The notes under the pieces: model-generated | Database searches by the model: none | What the model was told of the DNA's origin: nothing | The model's input: only the letters and a program-made list of their open reading frames with translations | Position numbers and translations under genes: made by a program | Assembly: GCA_030435675.1 (NCBI GenBank) | Contig: CM059625.1 | Location: 17,298,001 to 17,362,000 of the forward strand | Source of the DNA: Steinernema hermaphroditum | Lineage: Eukaryota; Nematoda; Chromadorea; Rhabditida; Steinernematidae | DNA length: 64,000 nt | Direction: 5' to 3' | In this document: positions 39,801 through 51,149 of the stretch, piece by piece | Layout of the letters: every line of letters starts with the position of its first letter | Position numbering within the stretch: the stretch's first letter is position 1

Positions 39801-40843
39801 TTACTGTTTTGAGTATTCCGCGAAAATGCAAAAAAAATGTGATGGTGTGATATCTTCTTGAGGGTCTGACGATGGTGAATCGTTTTAATAAACACAAAAA
39901 GTGGACGAAAAAAAACGGAGCGGCTGGTTGAGGGCATGGCACCTGACAACGAGTCTGCGTGGAAATCGATCATAATAAGTGCATCTTTTTCGGCGATGCA
40001 AAAAAGTCGTCTGCCTCACCAGAGTCTTAATATTACAACGCAAGAAACTCGCGTATGCTTTCATGTTGCTGTTTGTCGGCCTGTTGAGTCAATCGTTCAA
40101 AACAACTGACAAATTGTGTGGTTAATTAAAGGTACAAAAGAGCGACACAAAAGATACAAAATGCGGAATACAAAGTAAGATACGAACAGCCGCTTCATGC
40201 TATCCTGCACAAAACAAACACTAGAGCATGCATAGAAATACATATAATTTGTAAGCATTAAGCATTGCGATCAAGTTATTCCATGTTTTCCTTTTTAGAG
40301 ACTAAGCACTGTATTTCTTGGTCATTGCACTTGTTTTTACAGGAAGCTATTTTTCCCAGGAGATCCGTTTGTTTTGGCGTTTCTTTAAGCATTTTGTCTC
40401 ATCCGCCCTGCGCAAACCTTCAGTGTTGTTTTGAAAACAGGACCACCAAACTGAATTTGTAAACAAAAAATGCATACCGTAGGATACCGGACGTAATTTA
40501 CATAATTGCGGTTATGTTTTTGTTTGCGGAGTCTCTATGGAAGCTTATCAGAAGAGCTTCAACTTGATAAGCAACCGTCGGCTATTGAAGATCTGCGCTT
40601 TTTCACTGATCACAACCGCGTCTTGTATATGAATAATCTATGTCATAAATCAGGGTAAGGTCTTTTCAATGGACAACACATCTCACATTCTCAGAAAGGC
40701 AGACAGATCAAGAATACAGGTGTTTTTACAGGAAGCGATTTTCGTAGTGCTTATTAGCCCCTTTTCAATCGAATGCCAGGATATGTTACGTCTACTTTAT
40801 AAAAGATATGATATCGATTTCGTCATAAATGGGTGTACATTTT
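33825..40843. other. Gene-poor 7-kb intergenic region
   Basis: Left half (33850-37800) is GC-richer with GA/CG-rich patches and many overlapping open frames on both strands, the longest 34403-34861 (+). None has a domain or supporting splice structure. The right half is AT-rich. It includes upstream sequence of the C2H2 gene. A GTTTTTACAGGAAGC segment occurs twice, at about 40335 and 40722. No tRNA-like T-loop/anticodon arrangement was found. Confidence 0.45.
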
Positions 40844-42059
40844 CTAGAAATTGGCCTTTCCCACTACGATGGTCAACGCAGTTCCAGTGATTTCAACTCG
40901 TTCTCCTGAAGGTTTGATTAGGAACTGAGCGCCACGTCCAGGGTAGTATTGGTATGCTAAAAGAAGTCTAGACTGGAGAGGACATACATTTATTGTGTAC
41001 CGTAAAGTTCGTCCTTTGCGACGAATTCCCTCCATAGCGCTCCCAAAACGCAATGAGAAGAACCAGTCGCGCGATCTTCGTTGATACCAATCCACGGACA
41101 GAAAAATCGCGTAGCATAGTCGTACGCCTTTCCGTCCTTATCAACAAAGTCCTGCTTTTGGGCGTCCTTTGGTTTCAGGCACAGGGCGATTGCCTGGAGG
41201 TAGTCAGCTTTGGGGTCGAACTTCACCATTTCGTTTGATCGATGATCAATGTCAACGAATTCATTTCTACAGATTTCGCAATGTCAGTTAGCATACATTT
41301 TTGTGATCACCAACTTAGTGAGGTTTTCGTCCAATACAACGACGACATATCTCAAATCTGGGCAATAAACCGCCCCTTGGAACTCAGATTCGACATTCAT
41401 GTGTTTCACGATGTCGTACATGAAATCTGGAGCCTGGACCTGAAATACAACACATGCAAAAGTTCTTATAGACACGTATTACCAACTGAAAAAAGCGTAC
41501 CTCATCAAAAGTCTCGGCCAACGGATTGCTGAGGTTTCCGATTTTTAAAGATTTCAACGGATACATCGGGAAATTTATCTTGTACTTGCCATCGGATACT
41601 TTTTCCACCGTAGCCGGGCCGCTTTTCGTGTGAAATGACAAGGAATTGTGGTAATTTCCTAAAACAACTTTGGAGAAGTCTATAAGAGTAAACTCGTACT
41701 TTCATGATGGAATATTACATGGAAGGCTGCCAATGTGGCATGGCCGCAGAGCGCGATCTCATTAGTCGGAGTGAACCAACGAATGGAGAATGTTTGTGCT
41801 GCAAGATGTGTTTGTAGAAATAAGCAACAACTTTACCATTTCGAAAATCATTCACATCGACAGGAATAGGGAAAACGGTCACAGGAAGGTTAAATTCAGA
41901 AGCGATCTTTTGATATTCCTCTGGTGTCTTTTCCTAGGTTGCACAGTGCAAGATAAACGAGTATCAATAGGAATATACCTCGTTGAAAAGGCACACAGCG
42001 GCTTGGTTACCACCAAACTTCTCATCCGTGAAAGCGTCGACAATATACACAGAAGTCAT
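40844..42059 (-). CDS. PhzF/PBLD-like isomerase-fold protein, copy A (catalytic Glu lost)
   Basis: Seven exons: 41979-42059, 41837-41933, 41700-41798, 41501-41658, 41315-41439, 41001-41266 and 40844-40956 (939 nt, 312 residues). The PhzF/PBLD family has a diaminopimelate-epimerase-like fold of two halves. Conserved blocks are present: [19 protein letters not shown] at the N-terminus, [20 protein letters not shown] in the first half, and DRATGSSHC in the second. The family active-site motif NLSETA, whose Glu acts as the general acid/base in PhzF, reads NLPVTV here, so this copy lacks that residue. Exon lengths match copy B almost exactly (97, 99, 158, 125 and 113 nt shared), proving tandem duplication. 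An acceptor TTTCAG lies 10 nt before the ATG. Substrate unknown for animal members. Confidence 0.93.
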
Positions 42060-42998
42060 GGTGACAATCTGAAAATGAAACAATCTTATTCATGACCGTG
42101 GACCACATGCTATCATTTCGGTAGCGTAATGCGCGTTATAGGAGTCATGTGCCTAATGATAGGGCTCTTATAGTAGAGACTATAAACTACAGTTAATCAC
42201 ATCAATACACAGCGCTGCTGGTAAGATTGTTTACTTGATGTTTGTGAACTACGACCTGATAATAGATGGACATTCTACCAGATTCTGATCAATCATTAGT
42301 CTCTTGGAGGAAAACTTTTAGCGTACTGTATTTTACAGATGATCTGCCATATTAATTATCCTGAACACAAAACACCCAATTTCATTTATGTATACGGTAT
42401 CACAAATGAAGGTGATCAATGATCGCGCAGCCTCTTTTTTTGGAAACCGAAAAAACCGAGTAAACAATATGATCGATGCAGGGAAAGATTCTGGCTGACC
42501 AACACAAAAAGAGCCAACAGTCACAAACTGCATGATAATCGTTTGGCTACCTCAGTGCATCAAAAATTACCAGGTGTCCTTTTAGCATAATCATGCAGTA
42601 CAATAGTCTGAGTGCAGCTGTGTCTACCATCTTCGTGTCCTTTTAGTGGTCGAAAATGGCAACACTGTGCTGAGGGAATGTGATATGCACTTTGGTGACA
42701 TAAAATCGGTCGCGACCGAAGAAATGCAAATGAACGTCATAATGTAAAATCGTAACAATGTTGCGATTTGGGGGCGATGTGATCAGTACTCGGACCAGAC
42801 GTTCTCTCAACAAGGTAGAATGACTATGCACTGAGATTTGCGCGGGAAAATTCTTCATTTGGCAGAAGAATGTTTTTTTGCTTGAAAATTCCTTGATTAC
42901 TGGTGAATATCTAAACACATAATGAGGCCATTTTATACATACGAAAAAATTGTGATCGACATGAAACAAAACAGTATTTGTCAACAATATTCACGCTT
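42060..42998. other. Spacer between the two PhzF-like genes
   Basis: Contains the 5' region of copy A and 3' region of copy B. Open frame 42643-42987 (-) shows no PhzF blocks and is not called. Confidence 0.55.
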
Positions 42999-44587
42999 TC
43001 AAAACGCGGCAGTCCCTTTAACGATTGTTACGGCTTCTCCGGTAATTCCAAGTCGGTCACCCTGGGGATTAACGAAGAACTGAGCTCCTCGTTTCGGATA
43101 ACATTGGAAAGCTATAGCAATCAATCAACAGGACATGTTTATAACGTGATGTCTTACCGTACAGCTGCTTTCCGTACTCGAAATATTTAGACCAAAACTC
43201 GGCTAGCACACAGTGTGAGGAACCAGTGGCCGGATCTTCGGGTATGCCGTTCCATGGAGCGAAGTAGCGTGAAACATAGTCGTAAGGCTTTCCATTTTTG
43301 TCGACGAACCCTTGTCCAACCGCATCTGTGGGTTTGAAGCTTACTACGACACCCTTGATGAAATTGCCTTCTGGATGAAGCTTCATTAGTTCGTCAGGAC
43401 ATCTTGGGACTTCCAGCAACTCATCTCTGAAGAATGCATTTCAAGATCACAATCACCTGATCACTCACTTTGTGGTATTCCCATCAAGAACGATGATACA
43501 TTTCTTCGTGTCTGTATTGTGAACAGCTCCTCTAAACTTCTCATGCAACCCAAGTTTTTTGATAATGTCGAACATAAAAGGCGGAGCATCTATCTAAATT
43601 GATACAGAACAATCTATTGCTGCAAAACTAACGTACCAACCTCTTCAAATTTGTCTGCAAACAGGTTTTCCACATTCGGGAACTTGAGGGATTTCAGTCT
43701 GTAGAGAGGGAAATTCAATTGGTAGCATCCTTCAGACACTTTCTCAACATCGAGCTGACCGGACTTGGTTTCGAAGTAAATCTTTTTGTGTTGATTTCCT
43801 AAGAAATGAGAGCTTGACTTCTTGCACTCATATTTTAAGCTGCACTATATTTAAAATGGTCATGTATATATATTTATGTATATTTAGTTCAAAGAAATAA
43901 AAAGATCACTTTCGATTCCGAAATTTGTTTTTAATCGCGACCAAGCTCACTTCGAACAAGACTGATGCTATTCATAGTGAACAAGCGTGACGTTTTACAC
44001 GATTCTCCTAACCGCTTATCATAGATAATTGTAACCAAGTCTAAACCAGTTAAGATTCTGTAAATGCCATTATCATTACTCCTGCATACTACAGCAAGAT
44101 ACCCGTGGGTGGATCATCAGCCAGCTAAGCTGGGCACGAGGCCCTGATTCATTGTTTTTCGTAACGTGCACCTGCTCGTGCTTACCGATTTCGTTAAAGA
44201 GAACGTGCGACGTTGCCAAAGTGGCATGGCCACAGAGGTTAACCTCGTTTGTCGGCGTGAACCAGCGAAGAGAGAACTTTGATGCTAAACAACCAATTAT
44301 GTAAGAATATGAAAATAACAGCATCGCGCACGTTCTATGTGCGATCAAAAAACAGAACTCACCCGTTTGGAAGTTGTCCGTGTTGAGCGGAAGTGGGATG
44401 GCCGTTTCGGAAAGGTTAAACTCGGCCGCTATGCGTTGGTACTCTTGATCCGACTGATTCTAAAAGAAACGCTTCAACACTGGTCAAAAGTAGTGGGCCA
44501 TACCTTTCCAAAAAGACAGACAGCAGCCTGATTTCCGCAAAACTTCTCATTTGTAAACGCGTCGACAATATAAACCGGCGTGCTCAT
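42999..44587 (-). CDS. PhzF/PBLD-like isomerase-fold protein, copy B (active-site Glu present)
   Basis: Seven exons: 44504-44587, 44363-44459, 44186-44284, 43641-43798, 43469-43593, 43158-43426 and 42999-43111 (945 nt, 314 residues). Blocks in order: [32 protein letters not shown] with the predicted catalytic Glu, [20 protein letters not shown], and [10 protein letters not shown] in the second half, ending [11 protein letters not shown]. This is the pattern of human PBLD and bacterial PhzF, whose two halves hold the active site between them. Intron 3 is long (387 nt); the others are about 42-78 nt. It precedes copy A head to tail. Of the two, this one is predicted to keep enzymatic competence. 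The physiological reaction in animals is not established. Confidence 0.94.
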
Positions 44588-47500
44588 GGCGCCACGCTTG
44601 ATCACTGCGAGTCTTGATCGTCGCCAGGAAAGGTCATTCAATCAGCACAGCGATCGATGCCATTCATCATTATTTGCTGGGTCGGAACTTTGCTCCCAAT
44701 GCACGCCCCTCATATTCGTCATGGGAGGGAACGCCTCGCAAAGAAGCTAAATATGCCTCCAGCGGATTATCCACTTCCAACCGGCGGGGGCGATAATTGC
44801 CGAGAAATTATCGCTGTGCTTTAGTCGCGATTGAGCAGCACGTGAGCAGTTTACTTCTTGCCAAAATGGACCCCGTCAATGTAAGTCAATTGCACCCCCT
44901 TAAGGGTTCAAAGGACAAAGTAAACATCGGCGAATTATTGGATTATCTTCATAAGCTTGGCTATAAAATTTATCTGGAGGAATTGGTTTTCACATGAACA
45001 GTTGTGATTTGTGGTCTGGGAACATCATGGTCACTGTTATCTTTGGCACACGTACCGTATGAAATTTCGTGGCACCATTCTCACGAGGGAACATTTAAAT
45101 GCCCTTCTCACCCGAGTGACTTGAGAATCATCGGTGGGAAATAAATGTATCCTCGGTGAGAAAGGATTACATACCATTTTTAACCTGGGGAGTCCATGGG
45201 CCGATAATATGTTGAAGGAATAATACTTTCAATTATTACTGTACCAATTTTCAGCCAAATCGCTCCGGTGCCCCTTTAAGTGTTCCCTTGCCAGTTAATC
45301 AGACTATCGCCATATGGCAATGTAACTTAGCTCTGGAAATTCTGACGAATTCCACCATATCCATTACTGTCACTAGAGAGTACTTACAGCGTGCGTTATG
45401 TAGGGTGCCCATGGGGGGCAGTGAACTAACCCACTTACCTCAAACGATAAACAAATAAAAAACTTGCACTTTTCACAACTCCATAAGTTTCCCAACTGAT
45501 CTGAGGAATTCTACGCGACTCGGCTTTATCACAAACGGCTGTTTTTAATTTAAAACCAACTCACTCAAACCAAATAAGAGCAGTATCGTAGCGATGCGTA
45601 GACATAAATTGTCCTATTGCTGAAAACAAGATTATGTTCTGTGTTCTTCGTGTTGACCATGACATATCTTATGCATGAGAGCATAACTTCATAAGCTCAC
45701 AATCGAGTCCGATTTCTGGTCAGCTGTAATGATGTTACGGTCGTCACACCTTTTGATACCCTCGATCTTTGCCTTATTGTCCGCCGTCGATTTCCAAGAG
45801 CGTCCACTAAACCAATCAAAACTCTAAAGATTATTAATATGATTGCCCTTTTTCCTTAAAGTTAGATCGTTCCCAATCTGCCATTGATCCCAGGACGTAT
45901 TCTCATACTGGTCAGCATCAGTTATTTGTAGCAAGTAAACATCTAAATGATCTTTTTACGAGAAGCTCAACGTTCGTCATATGCACTTTGTCATTGGGGT
46001 GAACGACGTTCTTTAAAGACGGTATAAAATACAGTGAAGCAACAAAAGCATGTGTACATAATCAGAAAGTAGGCCACACGTTTTTGTGGCGTCTTGGGCA
46101 GCGTCAACAATGACCTGATTATGTCCGTAATATTTTTTTTGCAAAGGAGAACCTAATCATAAATTATAAAAAACTATTTGCGCACGCGTGTTTTGCAACA
46201 CCTATAACATTATTGGCGAAGCAGCTATTTTTCACAGTTTATATTCTCGAATGAACGCCGTGGAGAACGTCTTATATATGCACAAAGAAGAAAAGTCGCA
46301 TCGTAGTCGCTGATTTTCATCTGGCTTCGGCGGAGCAGACGAAACAGAATAGAATGCAGCGTTCACTTTTTTTTTCCGGTGAAAATGTTTAGGTCAGCTA
46401 TGGTTAGGTCTTGATGCGAATCTACGAATTTAATTATGTTATTTTTGATTCAGAACGCTGTATGATTAACTACGTGGTTCAGAGAGCAAATGATCATATG
46501 CTTAACACAGAAAGCATATTATAACGGTGATATATATGACGAACTAATTTCCCATGGTAATTGCCTATTTATGATATGGTTATACTTGTTTTCGCTGTTA
46601 TCCATATTTAACTTGCCGAACTACAGAAGTGTTTGCAATAAGATGCAACAGACGTAAATAAAAGGCTAAACGGTTGCTAAACGTAATGCACTTTAGTTGG
46701 GCTCCCTGGTATTAAGAATGTCTTGAGTTCAAAGATTTGGTTACGTTACGTCAATGTGAGCAAAAATTTTTGGCATTCGTTAATCGGAACTGTTTGCAAA
46801 GAGTCATGTGTGATTTTATTTTTTTTTCATTAAAAAATGGTGTGGAATATATTACGTACGTAAAATTCAGGATGCAATATAGAAGGAATTCAAGGAATTC
46901 AGCGTACGCCTCCAAGGCGTTGGCAGTGAGAAATCAAGTTTCGCATCAAATTTCCAAAAAACACATCGTAAAATTTGGGTGTATCACTGAATCGAATCGA
47001 GTGGACTCATGATCATTACTCGTGCTGCTAGTGCTATGAACTCAAGTCATCATCAGAGTAGTCATCATCTTGTCATTATACTATGACGATATCCAATGTT
47101 TTGTATGAATAATTGGGCACAAATGGATGTAAGCGGTGAGACATACAGACCTAATGCGTCAAGTTTTCCAAGAACAGGGTGCCTGTGGCATATAAATTAA
47201 TTTAAAACGTACATTAGCTCTCATTATTTATGTTCGTCATATCTTTGTGCAAGACTAACGCCAGAAAATGGTAAATATGAATGTTAGGTCTCTGTTAGGT
47301 TAGGTCTAATTTGATGCGAAACTATCCAGATGTTTGAGTTCAGCAACCATTCTTCGAAGTCAATATCCAAATATAGCTTTATGTTTACAACTAGATATAC
47401 AGCGATGTTATTTGAGCATATATAATATAGTTTGTAGCAAAGTAATACATGGTTGAACTCCTTTTGCTATATGTTGTTGCCTTTCAAAATATTATAATCA

Positions 47501-47803
47501 GTGCCCATTTTTTTCAAACGCAAAAGGACCTGTACCTGCAGCTCGACTAGCAGTAAATTGAAATCTGACTTCCTTATTGGTCGGTGGCAATTTCATAGGT
47601 GCTGTTTCTATTCGCATTATCTTGTAGTGGTTTTGACATACTTCTCAGGCTTGCGCGTTGTCAGTAAATTATGGAAGAGTTTACTAATTGAGTTCAGAGG
47701 CCACAGTTCGTTGTGCCCAGAAGTGCACTTTCCATCTTGTTTTTTTATGACCTTCTTAGAAAGCAACACCAAAGGTATGGGAAAGATCAGGATTCCCTCC
47801 CCT

Positions 47804-47821
47804 TACATATATATATATATA
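47804..47821. repeat. (AT)n microsatellite
   Basis: About nine uninterrupted AT units within an AT-rich intergenic region. Confidence 0.8.
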
Positions 47822-48101
47822 CTCATTCCACATTCTACCGATTGCGTGCTACCTAGAGATTTACGCCTCCGTATCGCTCCTGCTATTCTCCTTTTTTGTT
47901 TAGGTCTACGTCTCATTCATATACTAAATTTAAAATTGAAATTCGAAATTAGATCTGTATCGAATTTTGCTTGATTTACTTTCACAATTTCAGATTGCGT
48001 TAGAGTGAAAACGTGAAAGACTTTTTTGAAAACACGCAAGTGGTCCTAAAGCGTAGTTTTCAGTTACCATAGAGCGGGATTACGGTCATGGCACCTGCGT
48101 T

Positions 48102-48132
48102 TGCGATGATGCGTTCCTGCGATGATGCGTTC
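48102..48132. repeat. Two-copy tandem duplication of a 16-bp unit
   Basis: TGCGATGATGCGTTCC is followed directly by a second copy lacking only its last base. Intergenic; no function suggested. Confidence 0.75.
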
Positions 48133-49394
48133 ATTGCTCCAGGTTGTAGACGGCTATACAAGTGTTCTATTTCCGAGGTGAACGTTTTTCATGAGAATCA
48201 TTCTGTGTCCTCAGAATGGTCTAAGCTTTTCCATCTATATTACTCGGCAATTTAAAGGATTCTCCTCTTTGAATCCCGCGCTTAGGGAGGTACTTGGCAA
48301 ATTTCAGGTATTGTTTACGATAGTTTGTCAGTTGAAGGGTCAAGCGACTTTAGCAGTTTTGAACGATTACTTGAATCACTTAGGCAATATTTTAGGCACT
48401 TATAGTAATTTGTCTGCCGCCGAGCACGTAAATCGTTTAAATTCACGAATTGCACTTTCTTGCGGCTGAACCAGCCTACGTCTTTATAAAGCCGATTTAA
48501 AAGTATATTTATAACCCGCGGATAAATGCGGTCTGCAGACTAAGGCGAACGTTGAATGTGATAAATGTTTTTTTTGCAACAGCAACTTGTAGTGAAACCG
48601 GAATGTTTTCGTCTCACTTCCTATTAAAAATTACAGAAACTTGTCAAAAAGTTCCATTTTACTAAACCATTTTACTCACAAAGCGCAAGGAATGATAGCC
48701 ATTGAAAAAATTTGACCATTTGTGCGCTTTGTTTCGCCAAGATCTCCCTATGTCAGTTTGAGGAACGTGTTTTTAAAATATAAAAAATGAAAAAAAAACG
48801 ATGAAAAATTCGAAAATTTAGGCCAATTTAATCTCAAGAGGTAAAAAACAGATGTCTACTAGATGGTGGTCGCTTGTACACGTTGAGTGGTGTGATTTTA
48901 TGCTCGTCCGAAATTTTAGTCGATCTCGTTCTGATTTCTATGAAGACAAGATATGAAGACAGAATCCGCACGTTTTTCATTGGCTAGCTACCACGCCGCA
49001 GTCATGTCGGTGCATTTGTTAAGATTCAAAGAACATATTTCACAGTAAGGTACGCCTACCGTGAACAGCGTGATTTTTTCCGTAAACATCAACTGAACCG
49101 CTTCCGGCCTGGGGATCAACAAAGCCGTAACTCCTGACTTTTCATAAATCCAATTTCGCCCCGTTGATTTCTGAATCCCAGCGAGGCACATGTACGTCGT
49201 CTGAACGAGTGCTCGCACTAATGTCATTAGGCCCGAAATCGCTTCTATAGGCACGTATTACGACTTGATATAAGCACACATTATGTATAGGTTGATGAGA
49301 ACCGCGCCGGTGGCGGGGGGTATGAAACATAATTTTCACGCTTATTCACGCTTGCTAGTCGTTGTCGTTTTCCTAGTTCTGGATATTTCAGGAG

Positions 49395-50731
49395 ATGTCC
49401 GACCAAAATTCATATAGAGAATACAACACAATACCGACCTCCGAAATCAGTACCGTTCCCTACTACATGTACGCCGTTGAAGGCAGCTTTCTCTTCATCG
49501 TCAGTCTTGCCCTCGTTGTCCTTATCATAGCCACTTCGAAGCTTCGTGGACAGAAAGAATTTCAAATCTTCATCTTATGCGTGGCTTTCGACGCAGTTTT
49601 CGGGGTCGCTTACTTTTCGGCTGGATTGTATCGAATACAGCTTGTCGGATCTTATTCGTGTAAGTTTCCCATTAGTTTAGTTTATGAAATATATCATCTA
49701 CATTTATTTACTGTACCACACAATCTCTTTATCTGCTCACCAAAAATAAAGAGATACTAAAGCTATACAGACTAATTAACCTTCAATCTGATTCCATCGG
49801 AGAACCTATCCGATCATAGAAGCAAATACAAATGAACAACAGATACACCTGCAACCTTCTAGTCGTACCCCTGAAATCTCGCTGGGAATGCATAAACATG
49901 CTTCACAATCATGTCTTCGTTTTCATCACACCTGGCGCTGGAATACTCGCTCTGATCACGTCCATTGACCGGTTCATATCAGTGTTCTTCCCGCTGAAAT
50001 ACATCAAAATACGATCAGACCGCTATTTTCTAATGCTGGTTGCCATTCTAATAATTGCTACTACTCCAACAACTGTACTTTCCTATCTCTACAGCTATCA
50101 TAATGGAAACGAGAAAGATGTAGGAAAAGACTGCGGACCATTTAGCTCTTTACGTAAATGTCATTTAGGTTAACGCTATGTGCCTACTGGTGCAGGGTGT
50201 TACAAGTGAAATGTTCCAAATCCTTCGGGCCATTCGCATTCTGACGACAATTATTGCCGTCGTCCTTTATATCCCGATAGCTGTACGTATGTACTTCATC
50301 ATCAAACGCTCGGCCGCGTTCAACATCAAAGCCGGCCAGGCATCGAAATTAAGAAGGATGACAGTCACTGTCAGCTTGATAACGGTCAGCCAACTGGTGC
50401 TTTTCACACTTCCCGATACGATTCTCTTCTTCAACTCGCAATTGCAAAGCATGGTCTTCTACGTTATGAATCTCAACAAAGGTAACCAGAGAATATCACT
50501 GTTCATAAGCAATTGGCATCTACAGGAATCGTTAACATCTTGATCTTCTTCGTAACACAGCGTGATCTTCGCAAAGCCCTTCTTCAACAAATTAGCAGTT
50601 TCTTTGGAAAGAAGTGCTTTCGAAATGTTGTCGAAATCGATGTGTCATCAATCCAAAACGTTGACTCGAGCTCACGTCGAACACCAATTAGGGTCAAGTC
50701 CGCTGTTACGGCAGTTAGCCGACACCACTGA
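49395..50731 (+). CDS. Seven-transmembrane serpentine receptor (nematode chemoreceptor type)
   Basis: Four exons: 49395-49659, 49863-50119, 50196-50481 and 50526-50731 (1014 nt, 337 residues). Hydrophobic segments match a 7TM receptor: helix 1 (GSFLFIVSLALVVLIIATSKL), helix 2 (FQIFILCVAFDAVFG), helix 3 ending ITSIDRFISVFFPLKY (the DRY-region equivalent), helix 4 (YFLMLVAILIIATTPTTV), helix 5 (LTTIIAVVLYIPIAV), helix 6 (MTVTVSLITVSQLVLFTLP) and helix 7 (IVNILIFFVTQRDLR). The tail is Ser/Arg-rich and ends SRHH. The DRF-SVFFPLKY block is typical of srsx-like and related rhodopsin-type worm chemoreceptors. TTTCAG immediately precedes GAGATG at the start, and AATAAA lies at 50779-50784, 48 nt after the stop. 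The exon 2/3 junction is the weakest: it removes a Cys that might pair with helix 3. Confidence 0.85.
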
Positions 50732-51149
50732 TCTCAAGGAGCATATCTCAAATCATCATGGTTGTACATACTTATATTAATAAACACTTTGAATGAGCTT
50801 GTGTCAGCGGGTTTCTACTTACTTCCTTAGTCTTGAGTTGCAGACGTGGACCGTGAGCATATAACCTCCGAAGTAAATAGCCTACCTTCAGTCACAGAAT
50901 TCAAGCGGAAGCAACATTTCGTTCAGTTTTGTGATTGTGTAGTTGATAGATATATATCCCATCCCCCATCTCGTTGTTATGTGATTGATTACCGCCTACT
51001 ATGACAAAACACAACAGCTATAACTTGCTCATCGCACCTTTTTTGTTCCACATTCACGTCCATTTCTCGCTGCTTCTCGTCTTCTGATCTCTTAGCTTGT
51101 GATATAAACATTTTGTTAATTTTTAATCACAGTAAGTGCGATAATAATA
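50732..51149. other. Intergenic with polyadenylation signal of the receptor gene
   Basis: AATAAA at 50779-50784. Nothing else recognised before the next start codon. Confidence 0.6.

Larger units (their letters stand above)
44588..49394. other. AT-rich gene-poor region
   Basis: No gene is supported over 4.8 kb. Open frames at 44797-44997, 46737-47012, 47501-47974 and 48191-48469 lack domains. A minus-strand frame at 48988-49254 faintly recalls the last PhzF exon (see findings). A TA microsatellite and a short tandem duplication are listed separately. Confidence 0.45.

Noticed and set aside
45060..45170. Short partial palindrome around CTCACGAGG and CCTCGGTGAG
   Set aside because: Only about ten imperfect bases match; not enough for a structured element.
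47501..47974. 157-codon open frame running through the AT microsatellite
   Set aside because: Encodes a Tyr-Ile run from the repeat and otherwise has no protein-like organisation.
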